Of a stretch of DNA of 64,000 nt, positions 56,217 to 64,000 are shown piece after piece. The notes beneath the pieces are model-generated. The model saw only the letters and a program-made list of their open reading frames with translations, did no database searches and was not told the DNA's origin. How positions within the stretch are numbered: the stretch's first letter is position 1; each line of letters opens with the position of its first letter. The position numbers were made by a program, and so were the translations under genes. The stretch covers positions 1-64,000 of the forward strand of contig JAGYNZ010000008.1 in assembly GCA_018399745.1 (NCBI GenBank), in the 5' to 3' direction. This DNA is from Deltaproteobacteria bacterium. GTDB lineage: Bacteria > Desulfobacterota > Dissulfuribacteria > Dissulfuribacterales > UBA3076.

Positions 56217-58229
56217 CTAGTGGCACCAGTCCATTTTTAAAATATTTTCCCTGGCGTTGACTTTTTTGATTCGCACCTTGACCTGTTGGTCCCAGGAGTA
56301 TCTCTGCCCCGGTATTATCGGAAGCTCCACGGTCATAAGGTAATCCGAAAGTACGGCAAGCAATTTATTGCGACTTGTGTCTATTATCCAGGCGTCAAGC
56401 GGCTCATCCATCCTTTTTTCCATGTGTTTCAACAACCAGTAACGGGTCCTTCCCTGACATACTGCAGCTGCGGTATTAAGACCCTGCTGGAGATATGTAG
56501 CAAATCTTATCAGGTCCTCTTTTGTGTGGAGTAGCTTGCCCTCTGTAAGCATATTGGTAATCTGCTGCTGCATAAGGAGGTCAACTCCACGCCTCAATGG
56601 CGAAGTTATCGTGGTATATACATCCAGACCAAGACCATGATGTATGTCCGGCTCAGTTCCCAGATTACCCTTACTGATGAGTCTTCTTTGCCTGAAATTG
56701 GCCAACAGATCAGTTTCGTCTCCAGAGATGATCCGTTCCCTTGGTGGAGGCTGACTTCGGTACAGCGCCGGAACAGTATGATTTTTTACAAATTGGGCTG
56801 CTACAAGATTCGCCAGAATCATGCACTCTGCTATGAGAAAACGGCCTGGTCCCAGACAAGAAAGTTCTACGTCTACCTCTCCGGTTTCATCAACATTTAT
56901 GACAAGTTCCGGGATGGGCAGAGGAATGGCTCCGTTCTCAATTCTTCTGGCCTGTCGGGCAATGCAGAGTTTATGGAGGGTGTAAAACAGATTTCCTTCT
57001 GCTATTCTTGCCTCGGCATCTTCATATGTGAGACGCTCTTTAACATTGATTAAGCTACGGACTATTCGCTGAGAGAGGATATTTCCTTTCGAATCGAAAT
57101 ATATGAAAAAAGATAGAGTCCTGCGATCCTTTCCAATCTCAAGGCTCCAAGCACTCTGAGAAAGTATTTCAGGTAGCATTGATATTTTACGGTCCGGCAA
57201 ATAAATGGTTGTTCCCCTCTGGATTGCGTCTTTAAATAAAGGGGTATTGGTTCCTATCTGGAGTCCAATGTCGGTTATATGTACACCGATTTCCCATTCA
57301 TTGTTGATCTTTCTAAAGCTCAATGCGTCATCAAGGTCCCTGCTTTCAGGCCCATCTATGGTAAAAGTATGGAGACCGGTAAGGTCCTCTCGAACTTCTT
57401 TTTTTGCATCTATAGGGATTTCCGCCAGTGCTTCCGCCTGTTGGATTACCTCTGCGGAAAAATCGGTTTCTATTTCATACCTGAGCAACTCAAGATTTTC
57501 TTCTTCATCCCATATTTTTGCCTTGATAAGTGTATTAAAGGGGGACGCCGGGCTGTTAAGGCCTGCCTGTCTGAACAGTTCACGAACCAAAACGGCATGC
57601 TCGGATTCGTCTCCTTTTATGCAGAAGTCTTTAATATTTGAGATCCAGAACGAAATATTCGGTTCATCGAGCTCTTTAATGGCCTGGTCCTTTTTTAATG
57701 AGTTGTCTGACCAAAGGTCTTCAAGCCAGCGGCTTCCCATTATAAGTCGAGCAAAACGCTTCGCTTCCCTTGCATGTTGATCCAGAATTCTCTTGACGGC
57801 ATCCGGAGATTGGACTTTTATCATCCCCTCTCTGAATTTGAAGTACGTGTGATCGTTTATCACTGCACGAATAAAAGCGGCTTCATGGTCAGGCTCCACT
57901 GTCTGACCAAATACCAGTTCAGCCAGCTTTCCCACAGGCCAGAGTGCCTGTTCGTCTTGAACCAGTTCCCAGAGTTCAGGAATGTTGATCTTTTCTTTCA
58001 GCGCCTCTCTTCGCGTATAAATTTCGTATAGTTCCTTGATGCGAATATCTCTTGTCTTCGCGGATATTTGCTGTGCAGATACATGAATAAAGCGGCTGGC
58101 AGCCAAGTTTGCCTCCCTGCCAAGGTGTGTCAGTAAATGATATCTGGTCCCTTTTTTTGCAACACACTGCGCGCAGATAAAACGTTGGCCTTCCAGGAAT
58201 TCAACTACCTGGCTAGTTGATATTTTCAT
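56217..58229 (-). CDS. RNB-domain exoribonuclease (RNase II/R family)
   Basis: The 670-residue protein degrades RNA 3'-5'. The RNB catalytic motif is intact: FTIDGPESRDLDDALSF (the Asp cluster binds Mg2+), followed by DRKISMLPEILSQ and TTITSPLRRGVDLLMQQQI. The N-terminal 250 residues differ from the cold-shock domains of E. coli RNase R, resembling the shorter form of other bacteria and plastids. It follows the lipoprotein gene by 57 bases on the minus strand. Confidence 0.9.
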   Translation of the reverse strand: MKISTSQVVEFLEGQRFICAQCVAKKGTRYHLLTHLGREANLAASRFIHVSAQQISAKTRDIRIKELYEIYTRREALKEKINIPELWELVQDEQALWPVGKLAELVFGQTVEPDHEAAFIRAVINDHTYFKFREGMIKVQSPDAVKRILDQHAREAKRFARLIMGSRWLEDLWSDNSLKKDQAIKELDEPNISFWISNIKDFCIKGDESEHAVLVRELFRQAGLNSPASPFNTLIKAKIWDEEENLELLRYEIETDFSAEVIQQAEALAEIPIDAKKEVREDLTGLHTFTIDGPESRDLDDALSFRKINNEWEIGVHITDIGLQIGTNTPLFKDAIQRGTTIYLPDRKISMLPEILSQSAWSLEIGKDRRTLSFFIYFDSKGNILSQRIVRSLINVKERLTYEDAEARIAEGNLFYTLHKLCIARQARRIENGAIPLPIPELVINVDETGEVDVELSCLGPGRFLIAECMILANLVAAQFVKNHTVPALYRSQPPPRERIISGDETDLLANFRQRRLISKGNLGTEPDIHHGLGLDVYTTITSPLRRGVDLLMQQQITNMLTEGKLLHTKEDLIRFATYLQQGLNTAAAVCQGRTRYWLLKHMEKRMDEPLDAWIIDTSRNKLLAVLSDYLMTVELPIIPGQRYSWDQQVKVRIKKVNARENILKMDWCH

Positions 58230-58286
58230 TTAGCATAACCGTTCACACTTTTTGGTAGGGGTGAATAACTACCACCCAACCGGAAA

Positions 58287-58997
58287 TCAGGGAAGGAGAT
58301 TTTTGAGCTCGTCCGCGGCGTAATTCAGACCATGATCTGCCAGCTGGTTGGCAGTAAGCCAGCGTAAACCTGTTTTTTTGTATAGCCCTGCCTTCAGGAG
58401 ATTTTCCATTAATCCCTGTTGTGTCTGATCAAACGTATGGCGCCAAAGTGTTGCACCGTCTGAAACCCTTATTAGTTGTAGGGTGAAGGCCACAGACGCA
58501 GGTTTTTTGGCCGAATACTTTGTACCTATACGCTCTTCAAATCTCAAGAGCTGACTGTACAATACAGCGTCTACTTTGAGTTCCTCGCCAAATGCCTGGA
58601 TCAAGCGGAGTTTGGAAGCCTTTATATCTGCGGCTAACTGAGAATTCAAAAGACCTATGCATCGGCCCTCAGATACGAGCACGAACCTCTGATCATCCTG
58701 AAAATTTTGGAATAAAAGGCTGGTCACTTCATTGCCTGCCTTCGGCTCTATCCCGTAAGCCTCGGGAAAAAGGCCGCTCAAGAGGCAGGCCCGCCTTTCC
58801 AAATTAGGTTCGGCAGATGCTCGGTCCATAGGAAGAACCGCAATACTTTTCAGCATTGGAAGTGGAGTCTGCTTTTTTCCATCCCCCTTTTGGAAAAAGC
58901 CGTTGCATCCCTGCAAAAACAAAAAAATGGCAATCAGATAAAATAACAATATAAACGTAAAAATGGCCGGGTATTTTCTAAAGTTTGTAGGTTTCAT
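58287..58997 (-). CDS. Putative lipoprotein
   Basis: A long signal peptide ends in the lipobox LQGC (cysteine 31), so the mature protein is lipid-anchored, most likely at the outer membrane because Asn rather than Asp follows the cysteine. The mature part includes SIAVLPMDRASAEPNLE, FQDDQRFVLVSEG and VDAVLYSQLLRFEERIGTKYS, a pattern like CsgG/LpoB-type alpha-beta lipoproteins. I cannot name a family. It sits between hisB and the RNB gene. Confidence 0.78.
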   Translation of the reverse strand: MKPTNFRKYPAIFTFILLFYLIAIFLFLQGCNGFFQKGDGKKQTPLPMLKSIAVLPMDRASAEPNLERRACLLSGLFPEAYGIEPKAGNEVTSLLFQNFQDDQRFVLVSEGRCIGLLNSQLAADIKASKLRLIQAFGEELKVDAVLYSQLLRFEERIGTKYSAKKPASVAFTLQLIRVSDGATLWRHTFDQTQQGLMENLLKAGLYKKTGLRWLTANQLADHGLNYAADELKNLLP

Positions 58998-59040
58998 GTC
59001 TGGTGGCCTTGTAAAACTATACCATCTATATTTCTTAAAG

Positions 59041-59628
59041 CTATAGCATTCCCTTGCTGGAAAGGGGGCCTTTTAACCTGGAATCAACCTGTGTTGCCTG
59101 ATCAATGGCCTTGCCCAGGGCCTTGAATAACGCTTCTGCAATATGATGGCTGTTTTTTCCATAAGGTACTTGAACATGGAGGGTCATACCGCTATTTATC
59201 ACCATTGCCCGCAAAAATTCCTCAATCAGTTCCGTATCGAAACTACCTATTTTAGACGTAAGGAAATTCACCTTATAGATCAGATGAGGCCTATTACAGA
59301 TGTCGAGGTTTACACAGGCGAGGGTCTCATCCATAGGTACGGCAACATTTCCAAACCGCCTTATACCGCTAAAATCCTTTAATGCCTGGCTCAGCGCCTT
59401 CCCCAGACATATACCTATATCCTCTACCGTATGATGTGCATCTACTTCCAGATCTCCTATGGCCTTTATATCTAGGTCGAAGAATCCGTGTACCGTCCAA
59501 AGTGTCAGCATATGGTTCAAAAAACCTACCCCGGTATTTATGGATGCCTTTCCTTGGCCGTCTATATTAAGACTCAAGTTTATATCGGTTTCTTTTGTGG
59601 TCCTGCTGATTTTTGCATATCTTGACAT
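59041..59628 (-). CDS. hisB: Imidazoleglycerol-phosphate dehydratase
   Basis: HisB dehydrates imidazole glycerol phosphate in histidine synthesis. This is the monofunctional 195-residue form, without the histidinol phosphatase domain of E. coli HisB. The two manganese-binding motifs are DAHHTVEDIGICLG and GKNSHHIAEALFKALG. ATG 59626-59628. No other his gene is in the window, so the pathway is scattered. Confidence 0.97.
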   Translation of the reverse strand: MSRYAKISRTTKETDINLSLNIDGQGKASINTGVGFLNHMLTLWTVHGFFDLDIKAIGDLEVDAHHTVEDIGICLGKALSQALKDFSGIRRFGNVAVPMDETLACVNLDICNRPHLIYKVNFLTSKIGSFDTELIEEFLRAMVINSGMTLHVQVPYGKNSHHIAEALFKALGKAIDQATQVDSRLKGPLSSKGML

Positions 59629-59803
59629 GGAGTTATACCTGCTCGTTTATGTAATAAAAATAGTATACAATCTCTAAGTTTAGGTTGAAGTGCTCAAAGT
59701 GGATTAAAGTTAAAGTGTTTTTTCGTTCCACCTCTCTCCATGGACCGTGCTCTAGGAATACACCACAACTTTAAGGACCATTAGTTCACGTTTAAGATTC
59801 TAT

Positions 59804-61462
59804 TTAGGTGACTATAGCCCCTTTGGAGGCACTACTTACTTGCCTTGCGTACCTTGCCAGGTATCCCTGAGTTATGCGCGGTTCCATCGGTTTCCAAATA
59901 CTCCGCCTTCGATTTAGTTCCTCTTCAGAGATCTGAAGGCTCAGTCTCCTCGCAGGGATATCGATTTGTATAATGTCATCCTCCTCGACCAGACCTATTG
60001 TGCCTCCGTCAGCAGCTTCGGGCGATATGTGGCCGATCGCTGCACCTTTGGTGCCTCCACTAAATCTGCCGTCGGTTATGAGGGCTACGTCTTTATCCAG
60101 TCCCATGCCAACTACAGCTGCGGTAGGGGAGAGCATTTCCGGCATGCCCGGCCCACCTCTTGGCCCTTCATAGCGAATCACTATTACATCTCCGGCTTTG
60201 ATTTTATTGTTCAAAATAGCTTCGTATGCCTTATCCTCCGAGTTAAAAATTTTAGCAGGGCCCTTATGCCTCAACATCTCCGGGGCTACTGCCGACTGTT
60301 TAACTACTGCGCCCTCAGGGGCAAGGTTACCGTATAGTATGGCAAGGCCGCCCTCTTTATGATAAGGGTCGGTAACAGGGTGAATGACATCCATATTGTT
60401 TATTGTTGCGTGCTCAATATTTTTTCCAACCGTGAAGCCTGTAACTGTTTTTATGCCCGTATCTATGACACCCAGTTTATCCAGTTCCCTGATTATGGCC
60501 TGGATGCCTCCAGCCAGGTCAAGTTCTTGAAGACTGTGCGGGCCTCCAGGAATCATGTTGCATAGATGAGGTGTTTTTGCACTGATTTCATTAAAGATTT
60601 CCAGTGGGAGATCCACATCCGCCTCATGAGCGATTGCAGGCACATGAAGCACTGTGTTGGTTGAACAACCCAGAGCCATATCAACAGCAATAGCATTTTT
60701 AAACGCGGACAACGTGGCTACGTCCCTTGGCCTTAAATCCATTTCCACCAAGCGGACCGCCTGGACACCGGCGACCTTTGCGAGACGAATCCTTGCGGCC
60801 GATATTGCTGGAATAGTGCCGTTTCCCGGAAGGGCCAGTCCAAGGGCTTCAGCGAGACAGTTCATCGAGTTTGCGGTGAACATTCCGGAACATGAGCCAC
60901 ATGTGGGACAGGACTCATTCTCGATTTCGTACAGTTCATCCTCGCTCAGGCTTCCCGTCTTAACCTCACCTATTCCCTCAAATACGGAAATCAAGTTGAC
61001 CTTTTTTCCTCTCCAGTCTCCTGTGAGCATAGGACCACCAGTTACAGCTATGGCTGGAATATTTAACCTGAGCATTGCCATCAGCATACCGGGAGTTATT
61101 TTGTCGCAGTTCGGTACAAGTGCAAGGCCATCAAATGGGTGTGCCTGTGCCATGAGTTCTACTGAATCGGCTATCAGTTCTCTGCTGGCCAAAGAATATC
61201 TCATCCCTAAGTGATTCATGGCGATGCCGTCGCAGACACCAATTCCACCAAATTCTATCGGGGTTCCACCTGCCATCCGAATCCCTGCCTTGACTGCATC
61301 CGTGATCTGACGAAGGTGTATATGGCCAGGAATAATTTCATTAAAGGGGTTTGCTACGCCGATTAAAGGCCTTTGGAGTTCCTCGTCAGTAAAGCCTATG
61401 GCCTTAAACAGCGCCCGGTGGGGTGCCCTTTCTAAACCTTTTTTCATTCGGTCACTGCGCAT
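59804..61462 (-). CDS. ilvD: Dihydroxy-acid dehydratase
   Basis: IlvD makes the 2-keto acids for valine, isoleucine and pantothenate, using an Fe-S cluster. The cluster cysteines are in [11 protein letters not shown], in [11 protein letters not shown], and [10 protein letters not shown] is also present. I chose the ATG at 61462 (552 residues), which gives the family start [16 protein letters not shown] and has AAGGA upstream; an ATG eight codons earlier is less likely. An FNR-type palindrome lies 127 bases upstream in the shared gap with rnc. Confidence 0.97.
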   Translation of the reverse strand: MRSDRMKKGLERAPHRALFKAIGFTDEELQRPLIGVANPFNEIIPGHIHLRQITDAVKAGIRMAGGTPIEFGGIGVCDGIAMNHLGMRYSLASRELIADSVELMAQAHPFDGLALVPNCDKITPGMLMAMLRLNIPAIAVTGGPMLTGDWRGKKVNLISVFEGIGEVKTGSLSEDELYEIENESCPTCGSCSGMFTANSMNCLAEALGLALPGNGTIPAISAARIRLAKVAGVQAVRLVEMDLRPRDVATLSAFKNAIAVDMALGCSTNTVLHVPAIAHEADVDLPLEIFNEISAKTPHLCNMIPGGPHSLQELDLAGGIQAIIRELDKLGVIDTGIKTVTGFTVGKNIEHATINNMDVIHPVTDPYHKEGGLAILYGNLAPEGAVVKQSAVAPEMLRHKGPAKIFNSEDKAYEAILNNKIKAGDVIVIRYEGPRGGPGMPEMLSPTAAVVGMGLDKDVALITDGRFSGGTKGAAIGHISPEAADGGTIGLVEEDDIIQIDIPARRLSLQISEEELNRRRSIWKPMEPRITQGYLARYARQVSSASKGAIVT

Positions 61463-61588
61463 TATATTTTTCCTTTCATTTTTCATTGAACACTGGACAT
61501 GGATTTAAGGGTATGCAACAATTATTTTTAATGATTATTTATCTGTTAATGTAGAATGCCAAAACAGGAAAGGGAAATCAAGGCAAAA

Positions 61589-61602
61589 TTGATCTATATC
61601 AA
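61589..61602. promoter_or_regulatory. perfect FNR-type binding palindrome
   Basis: The sequence TTGATCTATATCAA is an exact match to the FNR consensus TTGAT-N4-ATCAA. It lies between the divergent ilvD (start 61462) and rnc (start 61750), about 130 and 155 bases from the two start codons. IlvD carries an oxygen-sensitive Fe-S cluster in other organisms, so oxygen control of that gene is plausible. Confidence 0.5.
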
Positions 61603-61749
61603 AATGGTTCAGTGAAAAGGGCCTTTCCGCATCTTGTTGTTCAGCTCAGATTCTGGTAAAAGATATGACGATGTTTATTGAGACTTTAACACATTTTATC
61701 AGTCGCAAAGTTTTTAATTCTTGGCATCCTTTGTTTACTAAAGATATAA

Positions 61750-62469
61750 ATGGAAGAATCTGAAGGTATCAGGCCCGGACAAGATTCTGTATCTGATTTA
61801 GAAATCAGCCTTGGTTATCATTTCGTGCGTCCCGAACTCCTGGGACAGGCCCTGACTCATCGTTCATACGCCGTAGAGCATGGTATAGGTGCTTTAGACA
61901 ATGAACGTTTAGAATTTCTCGGTGATGCCGCCCTGGAGCTTGTGGTCAGCCATCTTCTCTTTGTCCGCCATGGGGCGATATGCAGAGAAGGTGAGCTAAC
62001 CCGTATGAGATCATTTTTTGTTAACGAGAGTCAGCTTGCCGCTCAGGCTTTTAGGCTCGGACTGGGGCGCTACCTGCGATTGGGCAAAGGTGAAGACAGG
62101 AGCGGAGGTCGCGAAAAGCCGTCCATTTTATCTGATGCCTTTGAGGCAGTAGTAGGGGCCATCTACCTGGACAGTCGAATAGAAGAGGTTTTTTCTTTTA
62201 TTGAAAGATGCTTTGGTGATTTACTTGATCAGGCACTGGAAATAGGACTAAATCAAGATTACAAAAGTAAACTTCAGGAATTGACTCAAGGCCGTTTTCG
62301 CAGTGTGCCCGTGTATGAGATCGAAAAAGTCAGTGGACCTGATCACCAGCGGACGTTTGAGGTAATAATCAACTTTAACGGTCAGGTATTACAAAGAGGC
62401 AGTGGGCGGAGCAAGAAAGAGGCTGAACAGGATGCCGCCCGTAAGGCACTAAGTATTTTAGATACTTGA
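61750..62469 (+). CDS. rnc: Ribonuclease III
   Basis: RNase III cuts double-stranded RNA in rRNA and mRNA processing. The catalytic signature NERLEFLGDA lies at 51-60, with the second acidic site in SDAFEAVVGAIYLDS. The C-terminal double-stranded-RNA-binding domain (about 165-239) includes DYKSKLQELTQGRF and the terminal KKEAEQDAARKAL. The 239-residue length is normal. It is followed by era, a very common pairing. Confidence 0.97.
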   Translation: MEESEGIRPGQDSVSDLEISLGYHFVRPELLGQALTHRSYAVEHGIGALDNERLEFLGDAALELVVSHLLFVRHGAICREGELTRMRSFFVNESQLAAQAFRLGLGRYLRLGKGEDRSGGREKPSILSDAFEAVVGAIYLDSRIEEVFSFIERCFGDLLDQALEIGLNQDYKSKLQELTQGRFRSVPVYEIEKVSGPDHQRTFEVIINFNGQVLQRGSGRSKKEAEQDAARKALSILDT

Positions 62470-62504
62470 TTGTATCGTAAAAGTCCTAAGACTTGAAATT
62501 TTAG

Positions 62505-63434
62505 ATGGATACAGACACAGATTCGCACCCATCTGGGAGAGAGGTTGGCTTCCGTTCCGGTTTTGTCGCAATTGTCGGGGCACCAAATGTAGGCAAATCA
62601 ACGCTCCTTAATCAACTTCTGGGTGAAAAAGTAGCAATTACTACTCCCAAGCCTCAGACAACTCGACGTCAAGTAAGAGGCATACTCACCGGAGACAACT
62701 TCCAGGTTGTTTTTGTAGATACGCCCGGAATACACAAATCAAACAAACCTCTCAACAAGATATTGGTTCGTTGGGCTATCAAGGCACTTGAAGATGTGGA
62801 CGCGCTGATATTCATAGTTGACGTAACTCACCGGCATAGAGGTCAGAATTTTGCTGTTCTGGACCTTTTAAGAAAGGTCGGGAAGCCCGTAGTGTTGGTC
62901 CTTAACAAAATTGACAAGGTAGCAAAAGAGATTTTGTTGCCCATGATCGATGAGTGGAAGGATACCTATCCTTTTGAAGCAATAATACCTATATCTGCAA
63001 AGTATGACAGCGGTGCTCATTATGTGCTTGATGAGACACTAAGATTGCTCTCTGAAGGACCTCAGTTTTTCAATGGGGCTCTTATTACCGATCAATCCAG
63101 AGAAGACCTGGTAGCTGAATTTATCCGGGAGAAAATTTTTTTGCTTGCAGAACAGGAGATACCTTATTCAACGGCTGTAAACGTCGAAGAGATTGATGAT
63201 AATCAGGAACAGCACATAACAAAGATATCAGCCACTATTTATGTGGAAAGGCCCTCTCAAAAAGGGATAATTATCGGCAAAAATGCTCGTTTTCTCAAAA
63301 AAATTGGAATTCTTGCCAGAGAGGAGCTTGAATCGCTCTGGGGGAAAAAGGTATATATGGACCTTCGGGTAAAGATACTTAAGGACTGGTCCAGAGATGA
63401 CCATTCACTTCGTCGTCTCGGTCTTACTACTTGA
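62505..63434 (+). CDS. era: GTPase Era
   Basis: Era is a GTPase that binds 16S rRNA and checks small-subunit assembly. The 309 residues carry G1 GAPNVGKST (25-33), the G2 region with KPQTTRRQVRG, G3 DTPG (72-75), G4 NKID (134-137) and G5 SAK, then a KH RNA-binding domain with GIIIGKNARFLKKIG. Its ATG lies 35 bases after the rnc stop. It has an N-terminal extension of about fifteen residues compared with E. coli Era. Confidence 0.97.
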   Translation: MDTDTDSHPSGREVGFRSGFVAIVGAPNVGKSTLLNQLLGEKVAITTPKPQTTRRQVRGILTGDNFQVVFVDTPGIHKSNKPLNKILVRWAIKALEDVDALIFIVDVTHRHRGQNFAVLDLLRKVGKPVVLVLNKIDKVAKEILLPMIDEWKDTYPFEAIIPISAKYDSGAHYVLDETLRLLSEGPQFFNGALITDQSREDLVAEFIREKIFLLAEQEIPYSTAVNVEEIDDNQEQHITKISATIYVERPSQKGIIIGKNARFLKKIGILAREELESLWGKKVYMDLRVKILKDWSRDDHSLRRLGLTT

Positions 63435-63457
63435 CCAGGAATCCTGCCCCTTTTAAA

Positions 63458-63530
63458 AGTGACTTTTATGTCACTCACTTATTTGTTTTCCGGACTTTTC
63501 AGTCTCACTCGGTTTATAGTTAATAAACCG
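63458..63530. other. two short hairpins after era
   Basis: AGTGAC / GTCACT (63458-63475, six-base stem) and CGGTTTAT / ATAAACCG (63510-63530, perfect eight-base stem with a five-base loop AGTTA) lie in the 233-base gap between era and lpxC. Neither has a good T-run, so they are possible weak terminators or regulatory sites. The rest of the gap is AT-rich and may carry the lpxC promoter. Confidence 0.4.
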
Positions 63531-63667
63531 CCATTCTAGAACTACCTGAAATTACGATTAAAAATCTTGTTATCATGTTAGGCATTATTTTTGCTTAATA
63601 AGATAACATATTTTATTAAAAATATTTGGATTTATTTGTTATTCCATTTTAACAAGGAAAGATAATT

Positions 63668-64000
63668 GTGACCAATTTCCAACATACACTTAGAAAGTCT
63701 GTAAAGGCGTTTGGTATAGGACTGCACTCCGGTAACAAGGTCTCTTTAAAGATAAATCCTTCTTCGGTCAATACCGGGATTTGTTTTGTACGCACTGACT
63801 TAAGCCCTGAACAGGTTGTTCCGGCCCGGACAAGGTATGTAGTAGATACCAGATTTGCAACCACCATAGGTAATGAGAAGGGGTCTGTTTCAACCATTGA
63901 ACATCTTATGGCTGCTCTGTCGGGAGCCGGTGTGAATAATGCCTTGATTGAGGTTGACGGTCCTGAAGTTCCGGCAATGGATGGGAGCGCAGCCCCATTT
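63668..64000 (+). CDS. lpxC: UDP-3-O-acyl-N-acetylglucosamine deacetylase (5' part)
   Basis: LpxC catalyses the committed step of lipid A synthesis with a catalytic zinc. The first 111 codons are present and the gene runs past the window edge. [21 protein letters not shown] at the N-terminus (with family-typical GxGLHSG) and [24 protein letters not shown], which supplies the first zinc histidine, are unmistakable. The start is GTG (63668-63670) with AAGGA about ten bases upstream. It shows that the organism makes LPS. Confidence 0.96.
   Translation, partial: MTNFQHTLRKSVKAFGIGLHSGNKVSLKINPSSVNTGICFVRTDLSPEQVVPARTRYVVDTRFATTIGNEKGSVSTIEHLMAALSGAGVNNALIEVDGPEVPAMDGSAAPF

Overview
The window looks like a chromosomal segment of a Gram-negative, anaerobe-type bacterium, most likely from the former Deltaproteobacteria (Desulfobacterota). 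This is inferred from gene content and was not checked by any search. The pointers are: the order rpsB-tsf-pyrH-frr-uppS-cdsA-dxr-rseP-tsaB; a short (about 200 residue) EF-Ts; system II cytochrome c maturation (ResB/CcsA); a DUF2760-Hsp70-HEAT operon; a DUF5752-glycosyltransferase pair; and a hopanoid gene cluster. LpxC, RseP, MlaA and a beta-barrel protein point to an LPS-bearing outer membrane. I saw no rRNA, tRNA, CRISPR array or prophage.

Layout. 1-3.0 kb (minus): rarA and an SNF-family sodium symporter. 3.3-11.1 kb (plus): a translation/envelope operon from rpsB to tsaB plus a small zinc-ribbon membrane protein. 11.8-14.8 kb (minus): dxs, ispA, xseB. 14.9-16.2 kb (plus): a DUF374 acyltransferase and cvpA. 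16.2-18.6 kb (minus): guaB and a Ppx/GppA protein. 18.7-33 kb: a hopanoid region with mixed strands: a possibly frameshifted small gene, hpnM, hpnN, hpnL, a sulfotransferase, hpnA, mlaA, a decayed IS256-type element, ispH, a DUF116 protein, hpnH, hpnG and squalene-hopene cyclase. 33.3-34.6 kb: an orphan sigma-54 response regulator. 34.9-37.6 kb: two tatA paralogues flanking ccs1-ccsA. 37.7-43.1 kb: a nucleotidyltransferase, then an apparent envelope-trafficking operon (ABC ATPase, FtsX-like permease, exported NifX-like protein, LolA-like protein, outer-membrane beta-barrel). 43.1-48.6 kb: polA, purA, a PEBP protein, hsp20. 48.9-52.5 kb: DUF5752, a GT4 glycosyltransferase and a GT20 trehalose-phosphate-synthase-like enzyme. 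52.7-61.5 kb (minus): HEAT protein, Hsp70, DUF2760, RNB exonuclease, lipoprotein, hisB, ilvD. 61.7-64 kb (plus): rnc, era and the 5' part of lpxC.

How the genes fit together. Isoprenoid supply is unusually concentrated (dxr, dxs, ispA, ispH, uppS). It sits beside genes that cyclise squalene (shc), add and trim the adenosyl side chain (hpnH, hpnG), possibly modify the product (hpnA, sulfotransferase) and move lipids across the envelope (hpnN, hpnM, hpnL, mlaA). The squalene-forming genes hpnC/D/E are not in the window. The observations most worth a second look are the sulfotransferase and the Cys-rich DUF116 protein inside the hopanoid region, the exported NifX-like protein in the LolA-like/ABC operon, the possible frameshifted gene before hpnM, the deleted IS with an RBS-covering hairpin, and a perfect FNR-type palindrome between ilvD and rnc.
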